Assembly: GCA_020632995.1 (NCBI GenBank)
Contig: JACKEN010000002.1
Location: forward strand, 186,001-250,000
Direction of reading: 5' to 3'
Origin: Deltaproteobacteria bacterium
GTDB lineage: Bacteria > Myxococcota > Kuafuiibacteriia > Kuafuiibacteriales > Kuafuiibacteriaceae
DNA length: 64,000 nucleotides
Below the pieces are notes generated by a model. It saw nothing but the letters and a program-made list of their open reading frames with translations. It was not told where the DNA came from and searched no databases. Position numbers and translations under genes: made by a program. Position 1 is the first letter of the stretch, and the number at the start of each line of letters is the position of its first letter. Below are positions 27,187-37,379 of this stretch, one piece after another.

Positions 27187-27850
27187 CCTGAGGCCGCACC
27201 GAGCCAGGGCGCAGACGCGAGCGGAGCGCGAGGGGCGGGGCCTTCGCGTACGAGGGGGGACTCTGGGGCGGCACCGGAGGTCGCCCGAAGCGCCACGAGT
27301 CGGGGCCCCCAGGAAGGCGGATCCACCGTCGACCAACGCCAACGCGTCCCCTACCCGCCGGTCCCCCTCGGCGCGAAGGCGCCGGCCCCGGAAGCGGAGC
27401 GGCGCTGAACCTCCGCCCAACCCAGGCCGGCTCGAAGCACCAACCCAGGCCGCTCGGAGCAGCGCGCAACCTCCGAGCCAGCCGGCCTGTCAGGCACCTC
27501 CGGCCAGGCGCTCGAGCACCAGCAGTGCCTGAGGCCGCACCGAGCCAGGGCGCAGACGCGAGCGGAGCGCGAGGGGGCGGGGCCTTCGCGTACGAGGGGG
27601 ACTCTGGGGCGGCACCGAGGTCGCCCGAAGCGCAACGAGTCGGGGCCCCCAGGAAGGCGGATCCACCGTCGACCAACGCCAACGCGCCCCCTACCCGCCG
27701 GTCCCCCTCGGCGCGAAGGCGCCGGCCCCGGAAGCGGAGCGGCGCTCAACCTCCGCCCAACCCAGACCGGCTCGAAGCACCGCCCAACCCAGGCCGGCTC
27801 GGAGCACCGCGCCAACCTCCGCTCAACGCAGGCCGGCTCGGAGCACCCGA
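27187..27850. repeat. Tandem 341-bp duplication with short GC-rich sub-repeats
   Basis: A block starting CCTGAGGCCGCACCGAGCC at 27187 recurs at 27528 (offset 341 bp) with a few base changes and single-base length differences. Both copies contain GCGAGCGGAGCGCGAG and the run GGTCCCCCTCGGCGCG. The tail of each copy is made of an imperfect ~27-bp unit around CCAACCCAGGCCGGCTCG that is reiterated more often in the second copy (to about 27848). No coding sense is found in any frame. It directly abuts the stop of the PEGA gene. Confidence 0.85.
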
Positions 27851-27852
27851 AG

Positions 27853-29898
27853 CTAGAACGCGACCTCGATCCCCGCGTTGACGTACACCAGCGGGTCGAA
27901 GTCCAGCACGCCGAAGAAGGCCTTCTGGAAGTAGTCGCGCTCCTTGGTGCCGATGACGCCCTCCACGCTGGCCCACACCCCGAGCTTCGAGTTGGCCCAG
28001 AACATGAGCTGGCCGCCGCCGAGGAGGCGCGCGCCGCTCTGCTTGCGGTCGGTGGTGCCGTCGCGCTCGGTGATGATGTCTTCGGTGCTCCAGCTGTCGC
28101 GGAACAGCTCGCCGGTGAGGGTGAGGCTGAAGTGGGCGCGGTCGCCGAAGTGGAGGGTGGCCAGGCCCTTCAGGAGGCCGCCGAAGGAGGCGGCGTTGCC
28201 GACGCGCTCCATGTTGGTGCCGGCCCAGCCGGTCAGCTGCACGCCGAGGCTGATCGGCTTGATGATGCGCCAGCCGGCGTGGGCGCCGAGCATGAAGTCC
28301 GCGGTGCCGATGTTCTTGTCGCGCTGCATGAGGCGGAAGCCCACCGTCACCGCGACGTTCTCGACGATGCCCACCGTGCCGCCGCCCTCGAGCATGTAGG
28401 GGAGGCCGAGGGACAGGTGCAGGCGGTTCTTGCCGGGCGCCGGCGGGACGCCGGAGAGGTGGCTGGCCCCCTCGTAGCGGGAGAGCTTGGCCTCGGAGGC
28501 CGCGCGCTTCTGCTCGCTCAGCTCGGCCGGGCTGTCGCCCGAGCTCTGCAGGTTGAATTGCAGCTCCCGGACCTCGGGGGCCACCTCGAACACCATGCGC
28601 TCCTCGCGCGGCAGGTAGTGGGGCGCCTCGACGCGCACCACGTGGGACTCCGCGCTCACGCTCCCGTCGTAGGGGGCGGGGCCCATCTCCTTGCCGTCGA
28701 TGGAGACCCGGGCCCCCTCGGCGTTGGAGACCACCCGGATCCGGGCGAGGGGGACCTGGGTGGCCATCACCGAGCAGGTCTGGTTGCGCTTCACCTCGCA
28801 CTTGGCCTCGAAGTCGGCGTGGCCGGCGGCGCGGACGATGATCGCGTGGGGGCCGAGCGGGACCTGGTCCATCTCGACCGGGGCGGGGCCCCGAGAGCCG
28901 CCGTCCACGAACACCTCGGCGCCGGGCACCGAGGCGCGGACGCTGACGCGCCCGTACTCGGCCTGGGCGGGCTGGAGCTCGAGCTTCACCACCGTCTGCT
29001 CGTTCTGGTTCACGCGCACGGTGGTGGAGACGGGCTGGTAGCCCTCCGCCTTGCCCTCCACGATGTGGGTGCCCACCGCGAGGCCCTTCAGGGTGACCGG
29101 GGCGGTGCCGGTCTTGGTGCCGTCCACCCAGACCAGGGTGCCGCTGATGTTGGAGATGATGAGCGCGGTGCCGGAGGGGCCGGTCTCGGGGCGCAAGGCA
29201 GCTTCCACGATCGTCTTGTCGCCCGCCTTGACCACCACCGTCCTGCGCCAGGGGGCGACCCCGCCCGCGTGGACCTCGACCACCACCTTGCCCTCGGGCA
29301 GCTCGACCAGGAGCGGGGTGCGGCCCCGCTCCTTGCCGTCCACGAAGACCTGGGCCTGGGCGATGTCGGCGGTGACGAAGAGGGTCCCCTTCTTGGTCGC
29401 CTCGGCCAGCACCACCGGGAGGGTCAGGATCTGGCCGGCGGCCAGCTCCACCCAGTCCGCGAAGGGCGCGAAGCCCGGGCGCGAGATCTCGACCCGGTGG
29501 CGGCCCGGCGGCACGTAGCCTTGCCACGGCACCTGGCCGTACACCTTGCCGTCGATGACCACGTCGGCGCCGTTGGCGCTGGCGGACCCGGCCGAGATCA
29601 TCACCTTGGCGTTCTGGGCCAGCTGAGCGCTCACCTTGCTCGCCCGGCCGTTCACGTTCACCGGGATCTTGGTGGTCTCGTAGCCCTCGAGCACGAAGAT
29701 GAACTCGTGGTAGCCGTACGGCACCTGCACGCGGGTGATCGGCGTGATCCCGAGGGGCTTCGTGCCCTCGGTGTCGAGGTACACCGTGGCGCCCTTCGGG
29801 GTCGACTCCACGCGCAGCGAGCGGACGGGGACGGCCTCTGCAACCGAGGTTGCGAAGAGCGCCCCCGCCAGGGGCAACAGCAGGCTCAGGCGTCGCAT
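27853..29898 (-). CDS. PEGA-repeat protein with C-terminal outer-membrane beta-barrel
   Basis: A 681-residue exported protein (signal MRRLSLLLPLAGALFATSVAEA). Residues ~25-480 hold about six PEGA domains, seen as recurring 'xVxVDGxxxGxxPxxxxxLPxGxHxV' patterns, e.g. GATVYLDTEGTKPLGITP, QVFVDGKERGRTPLLVELP, LVWVDGTKTGTAPVTLKG, EVFVDGGSRGPAPVEMD, RVSIDGKEMGPAPYDG. Residues ~515-681 have alternating hydrophobic strands and end in Phe (VNAGIEVAF), the outer-membrane beta-barrel signature. It is probably a surface or periplasmic scaffold linked to the outer membrane. The next gene upstream (coiled-coil lipoprotein) is 7 bp away and likely in the same transcript. Confidence 0.85.
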   Translation of the reverse strand: MRRLSLLLPLAGALFATSVAEAVPVRSLRVESTPKGATVYLDTEGTKPLGITPITRVQVPYGYHEFIFVLEGYETTKIPVNVNGRASKVSAQLAQNAKVMISAGSASANGADVVIDGKVYGQVPWQGYVPPGRHRVEISRPGFAPFADWVELAAGQILTLPVVLAEATKKGTLFVTADIAQAQVFVDGKERGRTPLLVELPEGKVVVEVHAGGVAPWRRTVVVKAGDKTIVEAALRPETGPSGTALIISNISGTLVWVDGTKTGTAPVTLKGLAVGTHIVEGKAEGYQPVSTTVRVNQNEQTVVKLELQPAQAEYGRVSVRASVPGAEVFVDGGSRGPAPVEMDQVPLGPHAIIVRAAGHADFEAKCEVKRNQTCSVMATQVPLARIRVVSNAEGARVSIDGKEMGPAPYDGSVSAESHVVRVEAPHYLPREERMVFEVAPEVRELQFNLQSSGDSPAELSEQKRAASEAKLSRYEGASHLSGVPPAPGKNRLHLSLGLPYMLEGGGTVGIVENVAVTVGFRLMQRDKNIGTADFMLGAHAGWRIIKPISLGVQLTGWAGTNMERVGNAASFGGLLKGLATLHFGDRAHFSLTLTGELFRDSWSTEDIITERDGTTDRKQSGARLLGGGQLMFWANSKLGVWASVEGVIGTKERDYFQKAFFGVLDFDPLVYVNAGIEVAF

Positions 29899-29905
29899 CG
29901 TGGGC

Positions 29906-30811
29906 TCAGTCGCTCTCGCCGGTGCCGTCGGCCGGGGCGTTCGCCTTCACCGCGCCGCCGCCCGGGTTCAGGTCGGGGTTGTCGCCGCCGCCCGCGGACT
30001 GCCCGGCAAGCGTGGTCTGCAGGCGCTTGTTGTCGTCGCGGAGCCGGTCGATCTGCTTCCTGAGGGCGTTCATCTCGTCCGCCATCTCGCGGTTCTTGTT
30101 GGCCTCCGCGGTCAGGGCCTTCTTCTCGGCGCTCTCGTCGTCCGGCACCTTGGCCAGGGTCTCCTGGAACTCCTTCTTCTCGTCCTGGACCTCCTTCCAG
30201 GCCACCGCCGACTTGTGCTCGAGCTTCGAGGCGTCGGACATCTTCTCGGACACCTGGATCTTGAACTCCTCGAGCGCGATCTCGGCCTTGCTGGGCAGAT
30301 CCTGCTGGTGGATGGCCTCGGCGCGGGCCTCCTCGAGCTGCGCGTCGGCCACGTCGACCCGCGCCTGGGCGAGCTCGACCCCGACCTCGTAGTAGCTCAC
30401 CTCGGCCTCGAGCCAGTCGATCTCCTCGTCGTGGGCCTCCTTGAGGGACTCGAGGCCGTCGATGACGTGCTGCGCGTCCGCGACCCGAGTCTCGTCGCCG
30501 AGCTTCTCGGCCGCGTCCTTCAGGTCGCTCATGTTGTCGATGCGGTCCTTCACCAGCTCCTGGTTGGTGCGGGCCGCCTCGAGCTCGTAGGTGGCGAGGG
30601 CGAGGTCCTTCTCGGCCTTGGTCTGGCCGCCGCGGGCGGTCTCCACCGTGGCCTCGAGCTGGGCCAGGTGGGCCTGCCGGTCGGGGGAGAGGCCAGACAG
30701 GGCGTCGGACTCGACCCGGTAGGAGAGGTTGCCGCTCGCGCAGGCCGAGGCGAGCCCGGCGGCGGTGACCAGCGCGAGGGCGTACGAGAGGTGACTCGAG
30801 AGCTTGAGCAT
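29906..30811 (-). CDS. Coiled-coil lipoprotein
   Basis: A 301-residue protein. The ATG at 30811 is preceded by CAGGAGATCGAC, a good ribosome binding site, and starts a signal MLKLSSHLSYALALVTAAG with lipobox ASAC at 21-24. Residues 45-280 are strongly helical and charged with heptad-like spacing (LAQLEATVETARGGQTKAEK, LATYELEAARTNQELVKDRI, EMNALRKQIDRLRDDNKRL), i.e. a long coiled coil; the tail is Gly/Asn-rich. Probably periplasmic, anchored in the outer membrane. It is coupled to the PEGA protein by an 7-bp gap, suggesting the two work as one envelope complex. Confidence 0.82.
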   Translation of the reverse strand: MLKLSSHLSYALALVTAAGLASACASGNLSYRVESDALSGLSPDRQAHLAQLEATVETARGGQTKAEKDLALATYELEAARTNQELVKDRIDNMSDLKDAAEKLGDETRVADAQHVIDGLESLKEAHDEEIDWLEAEVSYYEVGVELAQARVDVADAQLEEARAEAIHQQDLPSKAEIALEEFKIQVSEKMSDASKLEHKSAVAWKEVQDEKKEFQETLAKVPDDESAEKKALTAEANKNREMADEMNALRKQIDRLRDDNKRLQTTLAGQSAGGGDNPDLNPGGGAVKANAPADGTGESD

Positions 30812-30934
30812 GTCGATCTCCTGTCCGGTGGGCCCGGGCGGGCCGGGATAGGCCACCGTCCCCACCTGTCTCCCCCGTTCCGAGGGCCATGGCAAGCGCA
30901 CGGATAGGTACGCTCCTGGTATCCTCGCCACCGC

Positions 30935-31933
30935 ATGGCACCTTGCTACGCGCTCCTGCTCCTGTTGGGGCAGGTCCCTGCCACCGATGCGGCCCTCGCG
31001 GCCGCCGCCGCGGTGGAACCCGCGCGCCTCGTGCGCGCGATCACGGCCCTGCAATCGGTGCCCGGGCAGAGCCGGGTCACCGGTACCCCGGGGGCCGAGG
31101 CGGGCCGGGAGGTGGTCCGGGCTGCCCTGGCGGAGCTCGGCCTGACCCCCGAGCGGATGCCCTTCGCCGCCCACAACAAGTTCGCTCGGCCCGGCGCCGA
31201 GGCCACCCGGGGCGTGAATCTCCGCGTCCGGCTTGGGCCCGAGGGCCCCGGGCGGGTCTACGTGGCCCACCTCGACACCAAGGCGGCCGAGGACGCGGCC
31301 CACGCGGCCGAGGTGGGCTGGCGCTGGGACGAGGACCCCGCGCCGGGGGCGGACGATGACGGCAGCGGCGCCGCCGCCCTCCTGGAGCTGGCCCGGCGCC
31401 TCGCCCCGCTCGCCCCCTGCCTCGCCCGCCCGGTGGACCTGGTGTGGAGCGACGCCGAGGAGCTGGCCCAGGTGGCCCCAGACGGCTTCATGAATGCCTA
31501 CGGGGGCGAGGCCCTGGCCGAGATGGTGCCGACGGAGGCGGCCCTCGCGGTCGACATGCTGCTGCGGGCCCGGCCCTACGGGTACGTGCTCAGGCTCTAC
31601 ACCGACGGGCGGTGGGCCTCGGACCTGCTCATGCAAGACATCTTGCTCGCGGGGGCCGCGGTGGCGCCCGAGGTGCTGCTCGACCCGAGGGTGGAGCCCG
31701 CCTTCACCTGGAGCGACCACGGCGCGTTCTGGGCCCAGGGCGTGGGGGGCGTGCTCCTCATCGAGGACGACTTCCACCACCCGCGCTACCACCGGGAGGC
31801 GGACGCGTTCGACCCCGCGGATCCGTACTACGATGTCGGGCAGGTCACCGCGGCGACGAGGCTGCTCGTCGCGGCCGCGGTGCTCGGGGCCGGCGTCAAT
31901 CCAGGTTGCGGAGCTGCCGCTCCACCACGCTGA
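30935..31933 (+). CDS. M28-family zinc metallopeptidase
   Basis: A 332-residue secreted peptidase of the M28 (glutaminyl cyclase/aminopeptidase) family with a short signal (MAPCYALLLLLGQVPATDA). Zinc-ligand blocks: VYVAHLDTKAAED (His-x-Asp), GADDDGSGAAALLELARRL (bridging Asp), WSDAEELAQ (catalytic Glu and ligand), VDMLLRARPYG (Asp) and a C-terminal DDFHHPRYH (His). Length is normal for a soluble M28 enzyme. TATCCT 12 bp before the start recurs upstream of several other genes here and may be a -10 element. The last 38 bp overlap the convergent lipoprotein gene. Confidence 0.87.
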   Translation: MAPCYALLLLLGQVPATDAALAAAAAVEPARLVRAITALQSVPGQSRVTGTPGAEAGREVVRAALAELGLTPERMPFAAHNKFARPGAEATRGVNLRVRLGPEGPGRVYVAHLDTKAAEDAAHAAEVGWRWDEDPAPGADDDGSGAAALLELARRLAPLAPCLARPVDLVWSDAEELAQVAPDGFMNAYGGEALAEMVPTEAALAVDMLLRARPYGYVLRLYTDGRWASDLLMQDILLAGAAVAPEVLLDPRVEPAFTWSDHGAFWAQGVGGVLLIEDDFHHPRYHREADAFDPADPYYDVGQVTAATRLLVAAAVLGAGVNPGCGAAAPPR

Positions 31934-32411
31934 GGGCCATGCCGACGCTGGCGCGGTCGGGCTCGGGGGCGGCGAGCTTGTTGGCGAGGTCGGCCACGTG
32001 CGAGGCCAGCGCCTCCCGGCGGGCCTCGGGGAGCTCGTCGCCGCTCTTCGTCAATTTGGCCTGCACGCGCTCCAGCTTGCGCTGGAGCACCGCGGGATCC
32101 GCGGCGAGGGCGGGGAGGTGCGCGATGAGGGCCTGGTGGGCGGGCCGGCCGGTGGCCTCGTCGTCCTTCTTCACCGCCTCCCGCCACTGGGCCCAGGCGC
32201 CCTGGGTGTCGGGGTGGGCGGCGAGATCCTCCTCGGTGAGGCCCTCGCGGTCGAGCCGCTGGCGGAGCACCTTCTTGAGCCCCGTCATCGAGGGGGACTC
32301 GGAGCTGACGACCTCGCCCTGGCCGGACAGGGACTCGCGCCGATCCTGGCAGGCCCCGAGCTGGACCGCGAGCACGGCCAGGGTCGAGAACCAGGTCCAG
32401 CGGCGCTTCAT
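31896..32411 (-). CDS. Small helical lipoprotein
   Basis: A 171-residue predicted lipoprotein: signal MKRRWTWFSTLAVLAVQLGAC with lipobox Cys at 21. The mature part is helical and charged (GLKKVLRQRLDREGLTEEDL, VLQRKLERVQAKLTKSGD) with an acidic N-terminal linker. Its ATG overlaps the stop of the upstream membrane protein (ATGA), so they form a two-gene unit. The 3' end overlaps the M28 gene on the opposite strand by 38 bp. No family recognised. Confidence 0.75.
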   Translation of the reverse strand: MKRRWTWFSTLAVLAVQLGACQDRRESLSGQGEVVSSESPSMTGLKKVLRQRLDREGLTEEDLAAHPDTQGAWAQWREAVKKDDEATGRPAHQALIAHLPALAADPAVLQRKLERVQAKLTKSGDELPEARREALASHVADLANKLAAPEPDRASVGMALSVVERQLRNLD

Positions 32412-32779
32412 GGGTCGAGGCTAGGCGATCGCTCCTTGGGCGTCGAGTCATCCTTCAGCGGGGCGCCCTTGAAAGCCTCCTTGCCGATCGCGTAGCCGAC
32501 CACGCCGGTCACGGTGCCGGTGCCCACCGCGAGCGGGAGCACGTGGGTGAAGACCCCGCGGACCAGCTCGGCCGGGAAGGTCAGCAGGGCCATGAGCCCC
32601 TGGCCCTGGCTCACCGTGGCCACGTGGTCGATCAGCGCCGCGACGCCCAGGTCGGCGCCGAGGAGGGTGCCCCCCGCCGCCGCCACGATGGTGGTCGCGG
32701 TGATCGCGGTGTCCCGGGTCCAGCCCTGGTCGGGGCGCTGGGGCGCGGGTGCAGGCGGCCTCCCGTGTACCTTGGTCAT
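32408..32779 (-). CDS. Small membrane protein
   Basis: A 123-residue protein with a Pro-rich cytoplasmic N-terminus, two hydrophobic segments (TAITATTIVAAAGGTLLGA at ~24-42 and VLPLAVGTGTVTGVVGYAI at ~80-98) and a polar C-terminal tail. The stop overlaps the start of the lipoprotein gene, so both are likely translated together at the inner membrane and periplasm. No family recognised and no function is proposed. Confidence 0.65.
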   Translation of the reverse strand: MTKVHGRPPAPAPQRPDQGWTRDTAITATTIVAAAGGTLLGADLGVAALIDHVATVSQGQGLMALLTFPAELVRGVFTHVLPLAVGTGTVTGVVGYAIGKEAFKGAPLKDDSTPKERSPSLDP

Positions 32780-32877
32780 ACGGGTAGGATAGAGGCGATC
32801 AATGTAGGTATCTGTCGGATGTATGTCCGAGAGGGTCGCGCTTGTCGGCGCGGGCCGAGGTCGACCAGGATGCGCCG

Positions 32878-33620
32878 GTGCGCCGGCTCCTCCTCGCCCC
32901 GCTGCTCCTGGCGGGCTGCTACGGGCACCTGCAGGTCCCCCCGCCCCCGGCCCCCGGCCCCCCCTCCCGCCGGCTCGGAGCGCCGTCTACCAGGTGACCC
33001 GGGCCGGTGAGGTGCTCGGCACCGAGGCCGTCACGGTGACCGCCAGCGCGGCCTGGGCTCTGACCGGGGTCACGCGGCGCGGGGGCCCGGTGCCGGCCCG
33101 CTCCACCTACCGGCTGGTGGTGGACCCCGAGCGGGCGGAGCCCACCCGCCTGTCCGCGAGCGTGGAGCTGCTGGGCGAGCGCCGCACCCTGACCGCGTCG
33201 GTGGCGGACGGCTGGGTCCACGTCCACGTCGGCGGGCTCGGGCCGGCGGTGGACCGCAAGGTGCCTTACGCGCCGGGCACCAGCTTCGACCTGCTCTCGC
33301 CCCTGGTCCGGAGCTGGTGGCTGGCCCTGTTGAGCGACCGCCTGACCCCGGGGCAGGACATCCCGCTGCGCACCGTGCGCTTCGAGGCCCCCGCGTTCGC
33401 GCCGCAGGTCGAGTTGCAGTCGGTGCGCCTGCACCGCGTGCAGGATGGCCTGCGCCTGGTGGAGGTCTCGGGCCCCGACGGGCGGCGCCGGGAGGCCCTG
33501 TGGCTGGACGTGGACGGCTTCGTGGTGCGGGCCCGGGCCTGGCTGGGGGGCCCGAAGGCGCCGTACTTCGAGTGGCGCGAGGTGCAGGCCGGTGATGGGC
33601 CGCCCCGGCCTGGGGCCTGA
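32878..33620 (+). CDS. Lipoprotein, frameshifted in a C7 run at 32958-32964
   Basis: A GTG at 32878 opens a lipoprotein signal VRRLLLAPLLLAGC followed by YGHLQVPPPPAPGP. At the C7 homopolymer 32958-32964 that frame becomes senseless, while the neighbouring frame continues as AVYQVTRAGEVLGTEAVTV to the stop at 33620. A one- or two-base indel in the run joins them into a ~247-residue product. The mature domain has the beta-rich character of DUF3108-like periplasmic proteins (STYRLVVDPERAEPTRLSA, DGFVVRARAWLGGPKAPYFE), but the match is loose. Probably an outer-membrane or periplasmic lipoprotein of unknown role. Confidence 0.6.
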
Positions 33621-33935
33621 GTCTGGAGCCTGGAACCGAGAACCTGGACCCTGCCCCGAACGTGGAACCTCGACCCTGGAGCCTGGCCCCCAAACCCTGG
33701 ACCCTGAAACCCGGACACTGAAGCCTGAACCCTGTCTCTGAAGCCTGAAGCCGATGGCGCCGCATGGGGGCTCGCGTCAGGTTTCAGAGACAGGCCTCAG
33801 TCTGCCGGCGTCCGGTTCCAGGCGTCAGGGACCAGGTCTCAGCCTACCGGCGTCAGGTTCCACGCTCATGTCCTCGGCGTCAGGTTTCGCGCCTGGGCTC
33901 CACGGGCTCGGGTCGGCCGAAGCCCGCTCGCCGCT
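33621..33935. repeat. Degenerate short repeats arranged as an imperfect inverted pair
   Basis: The region between convergent genes is noncoding. Its left half repeats CCTGGAxCCTGAA-like units (CCTGGAACC, CCTGGACCCTG, GAAGCCTGAA). The right half carries units closer to the reverse complement (GGCGTCAGGTTCC, CAGGTTTCAG, CAGGTCTCAG). The two halves pair through CTGTCTCTGAA (33732-33742) and TTCAGAGACAG (33783-33793), a perfect 11-bp inverted repeat that extends further with mismatches around a ~40-nt loop. It could act as a bidirectional terminator or be a variable-number repeat. Confidence 0.7.
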
Positions 33936-34358
33936 CTAGGGCGGGGTCGTGGACGCCTTGAGCTCCGCGGTGATCGCATCCAACAAGGCCAGCTCCTTCT
34001 TGGCCTCGTGGTAGGTGGCGCTCCACTCCAGCTCCACCCCCACCACCCGGTCCTGCGCCTCGTGGCGCACGTAGACGGTGAGGGTGTTATCGCCCTCGTT
34101 GCGCTCCCAGCGGATGATGTAGCGCTCCCGGGACTGCTCGGTGCCCAGGCTGTAGAGGCTCCAGCCGGTCGTGATCTGGTTCGCGGCCTGGTCCCAGTCC
34201 GCCACGTCGAGCTGGCGGGCGTCGACGGCGCGGGTCACCGCGGGGGGCACGTCGTCCGGGTCGACCCGGAAGTCGCGCCAGCTCGCGGGGAGGATGAACG
34301 CGCAGGCGCCCAGCGCGAGGGCCAGGGCGAGCCCGGCCAGCGAGCGGATGAGCTTCAT
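33936..34358 (-). CDS. Small lipoprotein
   Basis: A 140-residue predicted lipoprotein with signal MKLIRSLAGLALALALGAC. The mature part starts AFILPASWRDFRVDPDDVPP and has an alpha+beta pattern with several Trp (TTGWSLYSLGT, ERYIIRWERNEGDNTLTVYV, GVELEWSATYHEAKKEL). It stands 65 bp downstream of atpA on the same strand, a position where atpG would be expected. No family recognised. Confidence 0.75.
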   Translation of the reverse strand: MKLIRSLAGLALALALGACAFILPASWRDFRVDPDDVPPAVTRAVDARQLDVADWDQAANQITTGWSLYSLGTEQSRERYIIRWERNEGDNTLTVYVRHEAQDRVVGVELEWSATYHEAKKELALLDAITAELKASTTPP

Positions 34359-34423
34359 CGTGGGCAGGGTCGGGGGAGGCGGGCGGGCGTCAAGCCCCGC
34401 CGGAGGCAGGAGGGAGTCGCGGC

Positions 34424-35989
<1,566 letters not shown>

Positions 35990-36176
35990 GGCTGGGCGGC
36001 GGGGTAGCAGACGCTTCCCGCGAGAGCAACCGAGATCGACACGCCCGCCAACACCTCCGCGCAGGCGGCTCACAGCGGAAAAAGATGGGCCTTCGAGAAT
36101 ATTCCGGGCCCCCCCAGGTAGGGACGGGCGAGGGCGGGGCGAGCGGGAGACGCCGCCGGGGCCCCGGAGGTTATAC

Positions 36177-36401
36177 ATGAACAGGACTAATGATATCCAG
36201 GGCCGCTTCCTGGGGATCCCGTACGACTGGCGCTTCCCCACCCTGCTCAAGACGGTGCGGCGGATCTACCAGCCGGGCGGCCCCTTGTTCGTGCCCAAGG
36301 TCTTCGGCTGGGGCTGGACCATCAACCTCGCCCACCCGGTGGCCTGGCTGCTGATGGGCGTGGTCCTCGCGTTGGTCCTGGGCGGGCTCATCTCGGGCTG
36401 A
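36177..36401 (+). CDS. DUF5808-like small membrane protein
   Basis: A 74-residue protein with GGAGG seven bases ahead of ATG 36177. It contains GIPYDWRFPTLLKTV, PLFVPKVFGWGWTINLAHP and one C-terminal membrane helix (VAWLLMGVVLALVLGGLI). The FVPKxFGWGWTIN pattern is that of DUF5808 proteins. It is divergent from atpA and 4 bp upstream of an ECF sigma gene, so it probably shares that transcript. Function unknown. Confidence 0.75.
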   Translation: MNRTNDIQGRFLGIPYDWRFPTLLKTVRRIYQPGGPLFVPKVFGWGWTINLAHPVAWLLMGVVLALVLGGLISG

Positions 36402-36405
36402 CACT

Positions 36406-36951
36406 ATGCTGGCCGCGGTGAGCGACGACCTGCACGGGCGACTGCAAGAGGCCTTGCCCCGGGCCTACGTGGCCGCGTTCCGCATCCTCGGCGATCGCGA
36501 CGAGGCGCGGGACGCGTGCCACGAGGCGGCCCAGCGGGCCCTCGGGGCGGCGAGGAGCTACGACTCGGGCCGCCCGTTCTATCCGTGGTTCCACCGGATC
36601 GTGAAGAACTGCTGCCTGGATCGGCTCTCGGCCAAGAAGACGGCGCGGGCCCGGGAGGTGGAGGTCGGCGACGAGGTCTCCGACGCCCCGGGCGCGGAGG
36701 CGCTCCTCATGGGGGATCAGAAGGCCCAGGCGTTGGCTCGGGCCATCCGGTCCCTGCCCGAGGAGCTGCGCGCGGTGATCGAGCTGCGCCACTTCCAGGA
36801 CGCAAGCTACGCCGACATGGCGGAGATCCTCGCCGTCCCGGAGGGGACGGTGATGAGCCGCCTGTACCGGGCGCGACAGCGGCTGCGGGAGGCCCTGGCC
36901 GACGACCCCGCGTTCAGCCGGCCCGAGGCGCCGGCGGGAGGTGCGCGATGA
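36406..36951 (+). CDS. ECF-type RNA polymerase sigma factor
   Basis: A 181-residue sigma-70 family ECF factor. Region 2: YVAAFRILGDRDEARDACHE, AARSYDSGRPFYPWFHRIVKN; region 4: LPEELRAVIELRHFQDASYA, DMAEILAVPEGTVMSRLYRA, RQRLREAL. The start at ATG 36406 is the first; GTG 36418 is also possible. Its stop overlaps the next gene (ATGA), a predicted anti-sigma factor, which argues that it is regulated by membrane-linked sequestration. The whole module sits between atpA and atpH. Confidence 0.92.
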   Translation: MLAAVSDDLHGRLQEALPRAYVAAFRILGDRDEARDACHEAAQRALGAARSYDSGRPFYPWFHRIVKNCCLDRLSAKKTARAREVEVGDEVSDAPGAEALLMGDQKAQALARAIRSLPEELRAVIELRHFQDASYADMAEILAVPEGTVMSRLYRARQRLREALADDPAFSRPEAPAGGAR

Positions 36952-37379
36952 ACACCGAGCTCGAGACGCTCCTGGTCAAGGCGGTGGACGGGCTGTTGAC
37001 CCCCGACGAGCAGGCCCGGCTGGACGCATACCTGGCCGAGCACCCCGAGGTGGGTGAGGCCCTGGAGGACGACATGGCGATCAAGGCGATCACGGATGGC
37101 TGGGCCCAGCGCATCCAAGCGGACGCGGACATCGAGCCGCCGCGGCCCTCGGGCCCCGCCCGGGTGGTGCTGGGGACCGGCATGGTGCTGGTGGTGGGCG
37201 CGGTGACCGCGCTGATGGGCTTCGCGCTGTGGATGACCCTGCGTGACCCCGCGGTGCCGATGTTGGTGCGGGCCGCGGTGGCGGCCGGCGCGGCGGGCGC
37301 GGCGGGGCTGCTGGGCTACGTGGTGAAGGTCAGGTTGCGGTCCTTGGGCCGCGACCCGTATCGAGAGGTGGATCGATGA
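36948..37379 (+). CDS. Predicted membrane anti-sigma factor
   Basis: A 143-residue protein starting ATGA-overlapped with the ECF sigma stop. The N-terminal ~60 residues (LLVKAVDGLLTPDEQARLDA, YLAEHPEVGEALEDD) match the anti-sigma domain found beside many ECF factors, without the zinc-binding His-Cys-Cys triad. Two hydrophobic helices follow (VVLGTGMVLVVGAVTALMGF at ~65-85 and AAVAAGAAGAAGLLGYVV at ~103-122). Assignment rests on gene order and the N-terminal pattern. It likely holds the sigma factor at the inner membrane. Confidence 0.75.
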   Translation: MNTELETLLVKAVDGLLTPDEQARLDAYLAEHPEVGEALEDDMAIKAITDGWAQRIQADADIEPPRPSGPARVVLGTGMVLVVGAVTALMGFALWMTLRDPAVPMLVRAAVAAGAAGAAGLLGYVVKVRLRSLGRDPYREVDR

